Shown in pieces: positions 18,427-29,325 of a stretch of 64,000 nt of DNA. The stretch comes from Odoribacteraceae bacterium (GTDB lineage Bacteria > Bacteroidota > Bacteroidia > Bacteroidales > Marinifilaceae): assembly GCA_031276355.1 (NCBI GenBank), contig JAISNC010000028.1, positions 1 to 64,000 of the forward strand, written 5' to 3'. The notes beneath the pieces were generated by a model, which saw nothing but the letters and a program-made list of their open reading frames with translations, did no database searches and was not told the DNA's origin. The first letter of the stretch is position 1, and every line of letters starts with the position of its first letter. A program made the position numbers and the translations under genes.

Positions 18427-19770
18427 TTAATATGCTGTTGGCCCTCCGGGATTTTTACCCTTGATACGCCCCGACTTCATCAACCCGTCATAGTGACGCA
18501 TCAACAAGTGGGACTCTATCTGTTGCAACGTATCCAGCACGACACCCACCAAGATCAACAAGGAGGTACCCCCGTAGAACTGGGCGAACTGCTGGTTCAC
18601 GTCAGACAACTGGGCAAATGCCGGCAGGATGGCCACGATCCCCAAAAATATCGACCCCGGCAGGGTGATGCGCGACATCACCGTATCCAGAAATTCCATC
18701 GTCTTCCTACCCGGCTTGACCCCAGGGATAAATCCACCGTTCTTCTTCATATCTTCTGACATCTGCATCGGATTCACCGTGATCGCCGTGTAGAAATAGG
18801 TGAAGGCCACGATCATGAGAAAAAATATCAAGTTAAACCAGAATCCCACCGGATTGGTCAGCGCGGCAGCGATCCCCGCCATTGACCCCGAGTCGGAAAG
18901 TGTCATAAACGAGGCCGGCAGCATAATAATCGCCTGCGCGAAGATGATCGGCATCACGCCAGCGGCGTTGATCTTCAACGGAATGTATTGACGTACCCCG
19001 CCATATTGCTTGTTCCCCACGACACGCTTGGCGTACTGCACGGGCACTTTTCGCGTACCCTGTACCAGCATAATCGTGGCACAGAAGACGAAGAAAAGCG
19101 TGATCCCCTCGATGATAAGCACCACCGCTCCTCCCCCGTGTTGCACCATGCGACCGGTAAACTCGGCGAACAGCGCAAAGGGCAAGCGGGCCACGATACC
19201 CACCATGATGATCAAGGATATCCCGTTACCGACCCCCTTGTCCGTGATCCGTTCTCCCAGCCACATGACGAACATCGACCCGGCCGCCATCATGACGATG
19301 GAAGATATCGAGAAGAAGGTGCCCGTCAGCACGAACGCCTCCGGTGGCACGGTAGATTGCAAGTTCGTCAAGTAAGCGCTCCCTTGCAGCACGAGGATGA
19401 TCAAGGTCAAATAACGCGTGATCTGGTTGATCTTGCGCCTGCCGCTCTCGCCCTCTTTCTGCAGCCGCTGAAAATAGGGAACGGCTATGCCTAACAATTG
19501 TACCACGATGGAGGCGGAAATGTAGGGCATGATCCCCAACGCGAATATAGAGGCGTTAGAGAAAGCTCCCCCGGAAAACATATTCAACAAGCCGACGATA
19601 CCGTTATTCTCTCCCTGCTGCGCCAAGGCTTCCAGGTGAGCCGGGTTGATGCCCGGTAACACGACCTCCGTTCCCAACCGGTAAACGAGTACAAGCCCGA
19701 GCGTGGTAAGAATCCTCGTTCGGAGCTCTTCAATCTTCCATATATTCTTTAATGTATCAAATAATTTCAT
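18427..19770 (-). CDS. secY: Preprotein translocase subunit SecY
   Basis: Multi-TM protein; GINPAHLEALAQQGENNGIVGLLNMFSGGAFSNASIFALGIMPYISASIVVQLL. Confidence 0.98.
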   Translation of the reverse strand: MKLFDTLKNIWKIEELRTRILTTLGLVLVYRLGTEVVLPGINPAHLEALAQQGENNGIVGLLNMFSGGAFSNASIFALGIMPYISASIVVQLLGIAVPYFQRLQKEGESGRRKINQITRYLTLIILVLQGSAYLTNLQSTVPPEAFVLTGTFFSISSIVMMAAGSMFVMWLGERITDKGVGNGISLIIMVGIVARLPFALFAEFTGRMVQHGGGAVVLIIEGITLFFVFCATIMLVQGTRKVPVQYAKRVVGNKQYGGVRQYIPLKINAAGVMPIIFAQAIIMLPASFMTLSDSGSMAGIAAALTNPVGFWFNLIFFLMIVAFTYFYTAITVNPMQMSEDMKKNGGFIPGVKPGRKTMEFLDTVMSRITLPGSIFLGIVAILPAFAQLSDVNQQFAQFYGGTSLLILVGVVLDTLQQIESHLLMRHYDGLMKSGRIKGKNPGGPTAY

Positions 19771-19869
19771 AAGTTCTTCCTTTTAAGGCTCTTATTTGAA
19801 GTTCGTCTAAAGCTGTCCCAAAAGTAGTAAAACTATTTAAAAGCCAACCTTACACCCCGACTATTTTAA

Positions 19870-20316
19870 TCACAATGTAACCGCCACACCTCCGGCAGCT
19901 TCAATAGCGGCAACCGCTTTTGCCGAGAAGGCATCTGCCTTCACCTCCAGCTTGGCGGTCAATTCACCATCTCCTAATACCTTAACAAGGTCGTTTTTTG
20001 AAATCAAATTGGCACGAATCAGGCACTCCTTATCAATCATCTCGAGGTTATAGGCCTCGGCTAATGCCTGTAACACGTTCACATTAACAGGCCTGTACTC
20101 TATCCTGTTGATGTTTTTAAAACCAAATTTGGGGACGCGCCTTTGGAGAGGCATCTGTCCTCCCTCGAACCCGATTTTACGCTTGTAACCGGATCTCGAC
20201 TTGGCTCCTTTATGCCCTCTCGTGGAGGTTCCGCCCTTTCCCGAACCTTGCCCGCGCCCGATCCGCTTTACCTTGTGTACCGATCCGGCTGCCGGTTTTA
20301 AGTTACTTAAGTCCAT
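19870..20316 (-). CDS. rplO: 50S ribosomal protein L15
   Basis: [43 protein letters not shown]. Confidence 0.98.
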   Translation of the reverse strand: MDLSNLKPAAGSVHKVKRIGRGQGSGKGGTSTRGHKGAKSRSGYKRKIGFEGGQMPLQRRVPKFGFKNINRIEYRPVNVNVLQALAEAYNLEMIDKECLIRANLISKNDLVKVLGDGELTAKLEVKADAFSAKAVAAIEAAGGVAVTL

Positions 20317-20345
20317 GCTATTTTTTCGTTATAACGTTCAACATT

Positions 20346-20528
20346 TTACTTTACCTCCTCCACGCGGACGAGATGACTCACTTTCGCTACCATACCGAGG
20401 ATCGGGGGGGTAGCCTCATGTACCGCGCTGCTACTGATCCTTCTGAGGCCCAAAGAGCGTACTGTCTCGACTTGACGTTTGCTGTGGCGGATCGTGCTTC
20501 TCACCAATGTAACCTTAATCTTTGCCAT
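20346..20528 (-). CDS. rpmD: 50S ribosomal protein L30
   Basis: MAKIKVTLVRSTIRHSKRQVETVRSLGLRRISSSAVHEATPPILGMVAKVSHLVRVEEVK; start trimmed from the track ORF. Confidence 0.96.
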   Translation of the reverse strand: MAKIKVTLVRSTIRHSKRQVETVRSLGLRRISSSAVHEATPPILGMVAKVSHLVRVEEVK

Positions 20529-20541
20529 AATTTTCCTCGCA

Positions 20542-21051
20542 TTAACCGTTAAACACTTTATCCAAGCTAATCCCCCGCTGCATGGCAACCATGCGGGCAT
20601 CCCGCAGTTCCTTTAACGCGGCGACCGTGGCTTTCACCAAGTTGTGAGGATTAGACGATCCTTTACACTTCGCCAGCACGTCTTTCACGCCGGCACTCTC
20701 CAAGACGGCCCGCATGGCTCCCCCGGCCACCAGCCCGGTACCCGAGGAGGCAGGACGCATGAACACCGTCGCGCCGCCATACTTGGCCAGTTGCGCGTGA
20801 GGGATCGTGCCTTTACGCACCGGTACCCTGATCAGATTCTTCTTGGCAGCCTCTATACCCTTGGCAATGGCGGCGGTCACTTCGTTGGCTTTTCCCAAAC
20901 CGTAACCCACGACACCCTTCTCGTCACCCACGACGACGATCGCCGAAAACGTGAACGTTCTACCTCCCTTGGTCACTTTCGTCACGCGGTTGATGGCCAC
21001 TAAACGGTCTTTTAACTCCAAGTCAGCCGTATTTGTTATCTTTTGTTCCAT
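20542..21051 (-). CDS. rpsE: 30S ribosomal protein S5
   Basis: [46 protein letters not shown]. Confidence 0.98.
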   Translation of the reverse strand: MEQKITNTADLELKDRLVAINRVTKVTKGGRTFTFSAIVVVGDEKGVVGYGLGKANEVTAAIAKGIEAAKKNLIRVPVRKGTIPHAQLAKYGGATVFMRPASSGTGLVAGGAMRAVLESAGVKDVLAKCKGSSNPHNLVKATVAALKELRDARMVAMQRGISLDKVFNG

Positions 21052-21063
21052 TCTCTACTTACG

Positions 21064-21420
21064 TTAAAAGTTAAGACCACCGTTACGGGCCGCGTCTGCT
21101 AACGCCTTTACTCGCCCGTGGTATAAATACCCGTTCCTGTCAAACGCCACCTTTTCGATGCCGGCAGCTTTCGCCTTCTCGGCAATGATAGCACCCACCA
21201 ATTGAGCTTGTTCCGTCTTGTTCACCTTCTTCTCGGCGATCTCCTTAATCAAGGAGGAGGCGGAAAGCAACGTCTTCTGTGCCACGTCATCGATGACCTG
21301 CACGGAGATCTGCTTGTTCGAGCGGTACACCGTCATACGGGGTCTTTCCGGGGTACCGGAAATCACCTTCCGTATTCTTCTCTTAATTCTTATTCTTCTG
21401 TCAGTCTTTGTTAAAGCCAT
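21064..21420 (-). CDS. rplR: 50S ribosomal protein L18
   Basis: [38 protein letters not shown]...[28 protein letters not shown]. Confidence 0.98.
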   Translation of the reverse strand: MALTKTDRRIRIKRRIRKVISGTPERPRMTVYRSNKQISVQVIDDVAQKTLLSASSLIKEIAEKKVNKTEQAQLVGAIIAEKAKAAGIEKVAFDRNGYLYHGRVKALADAARNGGLNF

Positions 21421-21442
21421 GATCTTCTCTATTTACCCGTGA

Positions 21443-21997
21443 TTAAACTTTAGCGGATTTACCGGCTTTGCGGCGAAGTACTTCACCCACGAAGCGGATT
21501 CCCTTTCCTTTGTAAGGCTCCGGCTTACGGAACGAGCGGATCTTCGCGGCCACTTGTCCCAGCAATTGCTTGTCACAACACTCCAACGTGATGATTGGAT
21601 TGGCTCGTTTCTCGGCTTTGACACTTACCTTTACCTCGTCCGGTAACACAAAAAATAACCCGTGCGAGTATCCCAGCCCCAGCTCAAGTACTTGGCCATC
21701 GGCATTGGCCCGGTAACCTACCCCGACTAACTCTTGCTGGACGGTGTAACCTTGCGACACGCCTACCACCATGTTATACACTAACGCGCGGTACAACCCG
21801 TGCTGTGCCTTATGACTCTTCTCGTCGGTGTGACGTTCCAGCAGCAACTGGCCACCCTCTACCTTTACGGCAATCGCCTTTCCCACTTTCTGGGAGAGTT
21901 GGCCCTTGGGACCTTTCACGGTCACCACGTTATCAGAGCTCACGTCCACCGTGACCCCCTGTGGTATATCTATTGGTAATTTTCCTATACGTGACAT
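21443..21997 (-). CDS. rplF: 50S ribosomal protein L6
   Basis: MSRIGKLPIDIPQGVTVDVSSDNVVTVKGPKGQLSQ...KPEPYKGKGIRFVGEVLRRKAGKSAKV. Confidence 0.98.
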   Translation of the reverse strand: MSRIGKLPIDIPQGVTVDVSSDNVVTVKGPKGQLSQKVGKAIAVKVEGGQLLLERHTDEKSHKAQHGLYRALVYNMVVGVSQGYTVQQELVGVGYRANADGQVLELGLGYSHGLFFVLPDEVKVSVKAEKRANPIITLECCDKQLLGQVAAKIRSFRKPEPYKGKGIRFVGEVLRRKAGKSAKV

Positions 21998-22012
21998 GTT
22001 CAGCCCTCCCTA

Positions 22013-22411
22013 TTAGTAAATATAACACAATATTTCCCCGCCCACGTTTCTCTGACGAGCCTCTTTGTCCGTCATCACGCCCTGCGATGTAGACACGATC
22101 GCGATCCCCAGGCCGTTTAACACGCAGGGCATCTCGTCCACGTTCGTGTAACGCCGGAGTCCCGGCTTCGAGATACGCGTCAATGCCTTGATGGCGGGAA
22201 GTTTCGTCTCGGGATTGTACTTCAAGGCAATCTTGATGTTGCTCTTCACGCCATCTTGCTCGAACTTGTAGTTCAAGATATATCCTTTCTCTTTCAGGAT
22301 TTTCGTCATCTCTCGCTTGATATTGGAGCCGGGAATATCGACCACCTTGTGACCTGCTCTCACGGCGTTCCGTATGCGAGTCAAGAAATCTGCTATTGGA
22401 TCAGTTGTCAT
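22013..22411 (-). CDS. rpsH: 30S ribosomal protein S8
   Basis: [45 protein letters not shown]. Confidence 0.98.
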   Translation of the reverse strand: MTTDPIADFLTRIRNAVRAGHKVVDIPGSNIKREMTKILKEKGYILNYKFEQDGVKSNIKIALKYNPETKLPAIKALTRISKPGLRRYTNVDEMPCVLNGLGIAIVSTSQGVMTDKEARQRNVGGEILCYIY

Positions 22412-22428
22412 CTCTTTTCATTTTAATG

Positions 22429-22698
22429 TTACCAACTCGCCTTTTTCACGCCGGGGATCAGCCCGGCAGAGGCCATCTCGCGAAACTGAATCCGGCTTAT
22501 CCCGAACTGTCTCATGTACCCCCTGGGTCTCCCCGTTAACTTGCAACGGTTATGCAGCCGGACACGGCTGGAATTGCGAGGCAGGAGACTCAGGCCGATC
22601 CAATCGCCCTCCTCCTTTAGCTTGGCACGTTTCGCCGCGTACTTTTCTACCAATTTCGCACGCTTGACCTCCCGGGCCTTCATTGATTCTTTTGCCAT
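22429..22698 (-). CDS. rpsN: 30S ribosomal protein S14 (zinc-free form)
   Basis: [28 protein letters not shown]...[42 protein letters not shown]. Confidence 0.97.
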   Translation of the reverse strand: MAKESMKAREVKRAKLVEKYAAKRAKLKEEGDWIGLSLLPRNSSRVRLHNRCKLTGRPRGYMRQFGISRIQFREMASAGLIPGVKKASW

Positions 22699-22709
22699 GA
22701 TGCTTGTTT

Positions 22710-23258
22710 TTAATTCTTCTTAAACGGTACTCCAAACTCTCTTAGCAGCGCGTAGCCCTCTTCGTCGGTATTAGCCGAAGTGACAAACGTGATATTCATA
22801 CCCATGATCTTGTGGACATTGTCCAGTACAATCTCGGGGAATATGATCTGCTCTTCTATCCCTAATGTATAATTTCCTCTTCCATCCAACTTGTTGCCGA
22901 CACCCTTGAAGTCGCGGATACGCGGCAGGGCCGACACGACCAGTCGCTCTAAAAACTCGTACATCCGCTCCCGACGCAACGTGACCCGCACGCCTATAGG
23001 CATGTGCTTACGCAACTTGAAGTTCGAAACGTCTTTTGTCGACTTACAAGTGACGGGTTTTTGTCCCGTGATCTGGGCCAGCTCGTTGATCGAGAACTCG
23101 AGGATTTTTTTGTCCTGTATGGACGCTCCTACACCCTGGTTGATTACTATCTTCTCCAACCGGGGCACCTGCATGACTGACTTGTATCCGAACTCTTTCT
23201 GCAAAGCCGGTACAACCTCTTCGTCATACTTTTTCTTGTAATTTGGTACGTATTTCAT
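22710..23258 (-). CDS. rplE: 50S ribosomal protein L5
   Basis: [44 protein letters not shown]. Confidence 0.98.
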   Translation of the reverse strand: MKYVPNYKKKYDEEVVPALQKEFGYKSVMQVPRLEKIVINQGVGASIQDKKILEFSINELAQITGQKPVTCKSTKDVSNFKLRKHMPIGVRVTLRRERMYEFLERLVVSALPRIRDFKGVGNKLDGRGNYTLGIEEQIIFPEIVLDNVHKIMGMNITFVTSANTDEEGYALLREFGVPFKKN

Positions 23259-23303
23259 CAATTGTATTTTGTAAATATTGAATTGTCAATGTTTCATTGC
23301 CAA

Positions 23304-23657
23304 TTACTTCAACTCTGTCCCGGATTTCTTGGCGTAACGAACCGACCTGGTTTTCTGCACCGTCTTGCCGTCCTTGACCACTTCCACCTCCACGCGTCTC
23401 CGCCCCACCCGGGTGGGTTTTCCCGTCACCGGATCCACCACGTTCAAGTTGGAGATGTGGATAGGCGCCTCTCTCTTCACGATCCCGCCCTGCGGGTGTG
23501 CCGAACTGGGTTTCACATGCTTGCTGACCATGTTAATCCCCTCCACGATAGCCCTCTCTTTTTTCGGATCTACCTCAAGTACCTTGCCTTGCTTCTTCCT
23601 ATCCTCACCGGCATTTACCTGGACTAAATCGCCTTTCTTTATATGAAATTTTCTCAT
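23304..23657 (-). CDS. rplX: 50S ribosomal protein L24
   Basis: [47 protein letters not shown]. Confidence 0.97.
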   Translation of the reverse strand: MRKFHIKKGDLVQVNAGEDRKKQGKVLEVDPKKERAIVEGINMVSKHVKPSSAHPQGGIVKREAPIHISNLNVVDPVTGKPTRVGRRRVEVEVVKDGKTVQKTRSVRYAKKSGTELK

Positions 23658-23675
23658 CGCCTGTTTTATTTACGA

Positions 23676-24041
23676 TTATAACACTTCTGGAGCCAACGAA
23701 ACGATCTTGGTATACCCCTCGCGCACCTCCCTGGCCACCGGCCCGAAAATACGGGTACCCCGCATCTCGCCGGCATTGTTCAACAAGACACAAGCGTTAT
23801 CATCGAAGCGGATGTAGGATCCGTCCGAACGCCTGTATTCTTTCTTCACGCGTACGATCACGGCCTTGCTCACGGAGCCTTTTTTCACCTCGCTGTTCGG
23901 CATGGCATTTTTCACGGTGACAACGATCTTGTCACCGATGCGCGCGTATCGTTTCCGGGTTCCCCCCAAGACGCGGATGCACAACACCTCGCGGGCTCCA
24001 CTGTTGTCTGCTACTACTAATCTACTCTCCTGTTGTATCAT
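23676..24041 (-). CDS. rplN: 50S ribosomal protein L14
   Basis: [46 protein letters not shown]. Confidence 0.98.
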   Translation of the reverse strand: MIQQESRLVVADNSGAREVLCIRVLGGTRKRYARIGDKIVVTVKNAMPNSEVKKGSVSKAVIVRVKKEYRRSDGSYIRFDDNACVLLNNAGEMRGTRIFGPVAREVREGYTKIVSLAPEVL

Positions 24042-24043
24042 GG

Positions 24044-24307
24044 CTACTTCGCTTTTTCAATGATTTCAACTAATCTCCACCGCTTGGTTTTACTCAAGGG
24101 GCGAGTCTCCATAATTCTCACCGTATCGCCGATATTGCACTCGTTCTTTTCGTCATGCGCCGCGTACTTCTTGGTCTTGCTCACGAACTTCCCGTAGATC
24201 GGGTGTTTCTCCTTGAAACGGACGGAAACCGTGATGGTCTTCTCCATCTTGTTGCTTACCACCAAGCCGGTACGCTCTTTTCGTAGATTTCTTACTTGTT
24301 CCTCCAT
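24044..24307 (-). CDS. rpsQ: 30S ribosomal protein S17
   Basis: [76 protein letters not shown]. Confidence 0.98.
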   Translation of the reverse strand: MEEQVRNLRKERTGLVVSNKMEKTITVSVRFKEKHPIYGKFVSKTKKYAAHDEKNECNIGDTVRIMETRPLSKTKRWRLVEIIEKAK

Positions 24308-24311
24308 AGTT

Positions 24312-24512
24312 TCACTTCTTTACCGTTAATTCGCGTTTACGCAATTCCGTCAATAAGCGGGCGATCGTCTTCCGGGAAGCCTTGATCTGCATCGGGTTTT
24401 CCAACGGGGAGACCGCGTGATTGATCCTCAGCTTGGTCAATGTCATCCGTTCAGCCTCGATCCGCTCTTTCAAATCCTCGGTAGTTAACTCTCTAATCTC
24501 TGTATTTTTCAT
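24312..24512 (-). CDS. rpmC: 50S ribosomal protein L29
   Basis: [62 protein letters not shown]. Confidence 0.97.
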   Translation of the reverse strand: MKNTEIRELTTEDLKERIEAERMTLTKLRINHAVSPLENPMQIKASRKTIARLLTELRKRELTVKK

Positions 24513-24546
24513 TTCTCTACTTTTTTACGTGTAAACATCGCAACGA

Positions 24547-24966
24547 CTACTCCGAATAATCGCGTCTAACCACGAACTTCGTAGCGATGGGCAACTTCTG
24601 GGCAGCCAAGCGCAATGCTTCCTTGGCCAACGCGTAAGGTACCCCCTCGGCCTCGAAGAGGATACGACCCGGCGTTACCGGTGCCACAAATCCCTCGGGA
24701 GATCCCTTACCTTTACCCATACGTACCTCGGCAGGCTTTTTCGTGATCGGCTTGTCAGGGAAGATCCGTATCCATATCTGTCCTTGACGTTGCATGTGAC
24801 GGGTTACCGCTACACGAGCCGCTTCTATCTGGCGCTGTTCGATCCACGCGCACTCCAACGCCTTGATGCCAAAGGAGCCGAACGCCAGCTGGTGCCCCCG
24901 TTGAGCGTTCCCCTTCATGCGTCCTTTCTGTGATCTCCTGTATCTCGTCCTTTTTGGTTGTAACAT
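24547..24966 (-). CDS. rplP: 50S ribosomal protein L16
   Basis: [37 protein letters not shown]. Confidence 0.98.
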   Translation of the reverse strand: MLQPKRTRYRRSQKGRMKGNAQRGHQLAFGSFGIKALECAWIEQRQIEAARVAVTRHMQRQGQIWIRIFPDKPITKKPAEVRMGKGKGSPEGFVAPVTPGRILFEAEGVPYALAKEALRLAAQKLPIATKFVVRRDYSE

Positions 24967-24989
24967 AGCTCTACTTTTTTATTTAAAGA

Positions 24990-25724
24990 CTACTTTTTTC
25001 TTCTCTTAAATCCACCGCCCTTTTTCGCGTTATTGTTACCAAGACGATTATTCTCTTTCGAGAAAGAGCCTGTCTGGGAGTTGGGGACTAACTCGCGTTT
25101 CCCGTACACCTCGCCCTTGCAGATCCAGACCTTGATACCCAACTGACCATACGTGGTCAAGGCCTCGGCTTGGGCGTAATCAATGTCGGCGCGGAACGTG
25201 TGCAACGGGATCCTTCCTTCCTTGTATGTCTCGGAACGCGCGATCTCCGCGCCGTTCAACCGGCCGGATATCAAGATCTTGATCCCTTCGGCTCCCATGC
25301 GTATAGTAGAGGCGATCGCCATCTTGATCGCGCGCCGGTAGGCCACGCGCCCCTCCAGCTGACGAGCGATGTTATTACCCACGATCACGGCATCCAGCTC
25401 CGGGCGTTTAATCTCGAAGATATTAATCTGCACCTCTTTATCGGTGATCTTCTTTAACTCTTCTTTCAATTTATCCACCTCCTGGCCCCCTTTACCGATG
25501 ATCAGGCCCGGCCGCGCCGTATTGATCGTGATCGTGATCAACTTTAACGTTCTCTCGATGATGATCTTGGCAATGCCAGCCTTGGAGAGACGGGCGTTCA
25601 GGTATTTCCTGATCTTGTAGTCTTCCAGCAACTTATCCCCGTAGTTTTTACCACCGAACCAGTTAGAATCCCACCCTCTGATGATTCCTAATCTATTACT
25701 TATTGGATTAACTTTCTGTCCCAT
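24990..25724 (-). CDS. rpsC: 30S ribosomal protein S3
   Basis: [42 protein letters not shown]; start trimmed. Confidence 0.97.
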   Translation of the reverse strand: MGQKVNPISNRLGIIRGWDSNWFGGKNYGDKLLEDYKIRKYLNARLSKAGIAKIIIERTLKLITITINTARPGLIIGKGGQEVDKLKEELKKITDKEVQINIFEIKRPELDAVIVGNNIARQLEGRVAYRRAIKMAIASTIRMGAEGIKILISGRLNGAEIARSETYKEGRIPLHTFRADIDYAQAEALTTYGQLGIKVWICKGEVYGKRELVPNSQTGSFSKENNRLGNNNAKKGGGFKRRKK

Positions 25725-25728
25725 GTAA

Positions 25729-26148
25729 CTACTCTTTAGTGATATTTTCAACTGCCGTCTTACTTCCCAGTATAATGGTCACGTGATTCGAGCGTTTACG
25801 AATCCTGTGTGCCCGGCCTTGCGGGGCGGGTCTCAACCGCTTCAACATGCCCGCTCCGTCCACGAAGACCTCTTTCACGAACAACCCGGCCTTATCCACG
25901 TTTTGCCCCTCGTTTTTGACGGTCCAATTCGCGATAGCCGACAACAAGAGTTTCTCCACCCGACGGGCGGCCTCTTTCGGACAGAACTTCAATATATCCA
26001 AAGCTCTCTGTATCTCCACCCCGCGTATCAAATCAACTACCAGCCGCATCTTCCGGGGGGAGGTAGGACAATCGCGAAGAATAGCAAAAGCCTTATCTTT
26101 CTTGGCTTCTTTATTTTTATCTGCTCTTATTCTTTTTCTAGCACCCAT
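25729..26148 (-). CDS. rplV: 50S ribosomal protein L22
   Basis: [54 protein letters not shown]. Confidence 0.97.
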   Translation of the reverse strand: MGARKRIRADKNKEAKKDKAFAILRDCPTSPRKMRLVVDLIRGVEIQRALDILKFCPKEAARRVEKLLLSAIANWTVKNEGQNVDKAGLFVKEVFVDGAGMLKRLRPAPQGRAHRIRKRSNHVTIILGSKTAVENITKE

Positions 26149-26182
26149 TTTAATACATCTTCATTGGTTCAACATTCACGCT

Positions 26183-26452
26183 CTATTTTTTCTTCTTGTC
26201 AGCGTGGCCTCTAAATGTACGCGTAGGAGCGAACTCACCCAACTTGTGGCCTACCATGTTTTCGGTCACGTACACGGGGATGAATTTATTTCCATTGTGT
26301 ACCGCGATAGTGTGCCCCACAAAGTCAGGCGAGATCATGGAACGACGAGCCCAGGTCTTGATAACTGACTTTTTATTGCTCTCATTCATCACCAGGATTT
26401 TCCGCTCTAACTTGAAATCTATAAAAGGGCCTTTTTTTAACGAACGACTCAT
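26183..26452 (-). CDS. rpsS: 30S ribosomal protein S19
   Basis: [20 protein letters not shown]...[51 protein letters not shown]. Confidence 0.98.
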   Translation of the reverse strand: MSRSLKKGPFIDFKLERKILVMNESNKKSVIKTWARRSMISPDFVGHTIAVHNGNKFIPVYVTENMVGHKLGEFAPTRTFRGHADKKKK

Positions 26453-26471
26453 AACATCAAGTATTAATCAG

Positions 26472-27296
26472 TTATTTTTTCCTTCTTTCAACAATGTACT
26501 TGTTCGAGAGCTTCTTCGGGGATCTCGTTTTGTATCCCTTCGCCAACAAGCCTTTGCGCGAACGCGGGTGTCCGCCGGATGCACGCCCTTCGCCGCCACC
26601 CATCGGATGGTCTACCGGGTTCATCACGACACCACGCACGCGCGGCCTGCGTCCCAACCAGCGGGAGCGTCCGGCCTTTCCCGACCGTTCCAGCGCGTGA
26701 TCCACGTTCGACACCGTACCGATCGTCGCGCGGCACGTTTGCAGCACCATGCGAACCTCCCCGGAAGGTAACTTGATGAAAGCGTACTTGCCCTCCCTCG
26801 ACATTAACTGGGCGGATGAACCCGCGCTACGGGCCATCACGGCCCCTTGTTGGGGTCTTAACTCGATGTTATGAATGATGGTACCAAGTGGAATTTCAGA
26901 TAAAAACAAGGCATTGCCGAGTTCCGGGACAACTCCCAAGCCGCTCATCACGGTTTGGTCCACTTGCAACCCGTCGGGAGCCACGATGTAACGTTTCTCG
27001 CCATCGGCATACACCAACAGAGCGATGTGAGCGGTCCGGTTCGGATCGTACTCGATCGTCGCCACGCGGGCAGGGATGTTATCCTTGTCGCGTTTAAAGT
27101 CTATCTCTCTGTACCTTTGTTTATGACCTCCACCTATATATCTCATTGTCATTTTACCGGAGTTGTTACGTCCACCGGTCTTTTTCATCGGTCTCAACAA
27201 TGATTTCTCAGGTTTATCTGTAGTCAACTGGTCACGGGTAACAGCGACCTTGTGTCTCTGACCAGGCGTTACAGGATTGAATTTCTTTATAGCCAT
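26472..27296 (-). CDS. rplB: 50S ribosomal protein L2
   Basis: [71 protein letters not shown]. Confidence 0.98.
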   Translation of the reverse strand: MAIKKFNPVTPGQRHKVAVTRDQLTTDKPEKSLLRPMKKTGGRNNSGKMTMRYIGGGHKQRYREIDFKRDKDNIPARVATIEYDPNRTAHIALLVYADGEKRYIVAPDGLQVDQTVMSGLGVVPELGNALFLSEIPLGTIIHNIELRPQQGAVMARSAGSSAQLMSREGKYAFIKLPSGEVRMVLQTCRATIGTVSNVDHALERSGKAGRSRWLGRRPRVRGVVMNPVDHPMGGGEGRASGGHPRSRKGLLAKGYKTRSPKKLSNKYIVERRKK

Positions 27297-27301
27297 CTTA
27301 G

Positions 27302-27592
27302 TTAAATATTGCTAAAAAAATCGATATTATCACCTTCTGCTAACGTCACGATTGCTTTCTTGAACGAAGCGGTACGACCGGAGAGGACCCCTCGCTTCGT
27401 GTAGCGAGATTTCGCGTCCCCCTGGTAAATCATGGTATTCACCTCTTTCACGGTCACTCCGTACAGTTTCTCAACCGCCTCTTTGATCTGGTGCTTGTTC
27501 GCCGCCTTATCCACGACGAACGCTACTCGGTTCTGCTTGTCGGTCAACTTGGTCATCTTCTCCGACAGCACGGGCTTCTTGATTATTTCCAT
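27302..27592 (-). CDS. rplW: 50S ribosomal protein L23
   Basis: [68 protein letters not shown]. Confidence 0.98.
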   Translation of the reverse strand: MEIIKKPVLSEKMTKLTDKQNRVAFVVDKAANKHQIKEAVEKLYGVTVKEVNTMIYQGDAKSRYTKRGVLSGRTASFKKAIVTLAEGDNIDFFSNI

Positions 27593-27594
27593 CG

Positions 27595-28236
27595 TTACTC
27601 TTCGTTTTTAAGATTGAACATTTCATTCAGCCCTTCCACGGAACTCTCGACGAAGACAAGGTGTCTCGCCCTCATGATATCGTAAGTAGCCAAATCGCTT
27701 ACCCTCATCACGCTCACGTCCTGCAGGTTGCGAACAGACAAGTAGACGTTATCGTTATTCCCGTTCATCACGAACACAAGATTCCGGCTACTCACGTTCA
27801 GATCCTTGATGATCTGGAGAATCCGCTTGGTCTTCGGGGTCTCGAACGTGAAATCTTCGACAACCGTCACGGCGTTCGTGCTGGCTTTCAAGGACAAGGC
27901 TGACCGGCGGGCTAATCTTTTCAACTTCTTGTTCAACTTGAAACTGTAATCCCTTGGCACAGGCCCGAAGACTCTACCCCCGCCCCTGAACAACGGATTT
28001 TTGATGCTACCGGCACGAGCGCCGCCCGTCCCCTTTTGTTTCTTCAGTTTCTTGGTGCTTCCCGATACCTCGTTCCGCTGCTTGGCCTTATGCGTCCCTT
28101 GGCGTTTGTTAGCCAAATACTGCTTCACGTCAAGGTAAATCGCGTGTTCATTCGGCTGAATCCCGAAGATAGTATCGTTTAACTCCACCTTCCTGCCGGT
28201 CTCTTGCCCGGCAATGTTTAATACACTTAACTCCAT
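27595..28236 (-). CDS. rplD: 50S ribosomal protein L4
   Basis: [21 protein letters not shown]...GTHKAKQRNEVSGSTKKLKKQKGTGGARAGSIKNPLFRGGGRVFGP. Confidence 0.98.
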   Translation of the reverse strand: MELSVLNIAGQETGRKVELNDTIFGIQPNEHAIYLDVKQYLANKRQGTHKAKQRNEVSGSTKKLKKQKGTGGARAGSIKNPLFRGGGRVFGPVPRDYSFKLNKKLKRLARRSALSLKASTNAVTVVEDFTFETPKTKRILQIIKDLNVSSRNLVFVMNGNNDNVYLSVRNLQDVSVMRVSDLATYDIMRARHLVFVESSVEGLNEMFNLKNEE

Positions 28237-28853
28237 CACTTCTCGATAATTACGTATGAACCTTTAGCTCCGGGGATAGACCCTTTTACCAGTAACAAAT
28301 GATTTTCAGGGATCACCTTCAGTATCTGCAAGTTCTGCACGGTCACCCGGTCGCCCCCCATGCGTCCACCCATGCGCATCCCCTTGAACACGCGGGCCGG
28401 CGTGGAGCAAGCCCCGATAGATCCCGGTTTCCTCAAACGGTTATGTTGCCCGTGCGTGGATTGGCCCACCCCGCCAAAACCGTGGCGTCTCACAACCCCC
28501 TGGAAACCTTTACCTTTGCTGGTACCGATCACGTCTACGAACCCCGCCCCGTCGAACAACGTCACGTCGATCACTTCGCCTAACTTGTAATCAACATCGT
28601 ATCCCGAAAACTCCACTAATTTCCTCTTCGGGGTAGTGCCTGCCTTTTTAAAATGTCCCATAAGCGGCTTCGTGGTGTTTTTCTCCTTCGCCTCACCAAA
28701 ACCCAGCTGAAGCGCCGCGTAACCGTCGTTCTCGATGGTTTTCACCTGCGTCACGACACAAGGACCGGCCTCAATCACAGTGCATGGGACATTTCTCCCC
28801 TCGGCACTGAACACGGAAGTCATTCCGATTTTTTTTCCAATTAAACCTGGCAT
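28236..28853 (-). CDS. rplC: 50S ribosomal protein L3
   Basis: [39 protein letters not shown]...[59 protein letters not shown]. Confidence 0.98.
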   Translation of the reverse strand: MPGLIGKKIGMTSVFSAEGRNVPCTVIEAGPCVVTQVKTIENDGYAALQLGFGEAKEKNTTKPLMGHFKKAGTTPKRKLVEFSGYDVDYKLGEVIDVTLFDGAGFVDVIGTSKGKGFQGVVRRHGFGGVGQSTHGQHNRLRKPGSIGACSTPARVFKGMRMGGRMGGDRVTVQNLQILKVIPENHLLLVKGSIPGAKGSYVIIEK

Positions 28854-28909
28854 CTTCTTCTCTTTTTAATCGTTTAATCTTCTAATAACGACATAGGTTT
28901 TCGTCGTTA

Positions 28910-29215
28910 TCACACTTTAATCTCCACTTCCACCCCACTCGGTAACTCAAGTTTCATCAAGGCATCAATTGTCCCAGCCGTCGAGCTATAGATGTCAATC
29001 AAACGCTTGAACGTGCATACCAAGAACTGTTCCCGGCTCTTCTTGTTGACGAAAGTAGAGCGGTTCACCGTGAAGATCCCCTTGTGCGTCGGGAGCGGTA
29101 TCGGCCCGCTCACCACGGCCCCGGTAGCCTTCACGGTCTTAACAATCTTTTCTGCCGACTTATCCACCAAGTTGTGATCGTAAGATTTTAACTTAATTCT
29201 GATTTTTTGGCTCAT
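28910..29215 (-). CDS. rpsJ: 30S ribosomal protein S10
   Basis: [53 protein letters not shown]. Confidence 0.98.
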   Translation of the reverse strand: MSQKIRIKLKSYDHNLVDKSAEKIVKTVKATGAVVSGPIPLPTHKGIFTVNRSTFVNKKSREQFLVCTFKRLIDIYSSTAGTIDALMKLELPSGVEVEIKV

Positions 29216-29325
29216 AATTTATGGATGTAAATTGTAAATTTTGACACATGAACTGGTTTGCATCACCTCCCATCCCGTGCACAAAACTCACCATGATCAT
29301 TCGTTATTTTATCTATTTTATTATA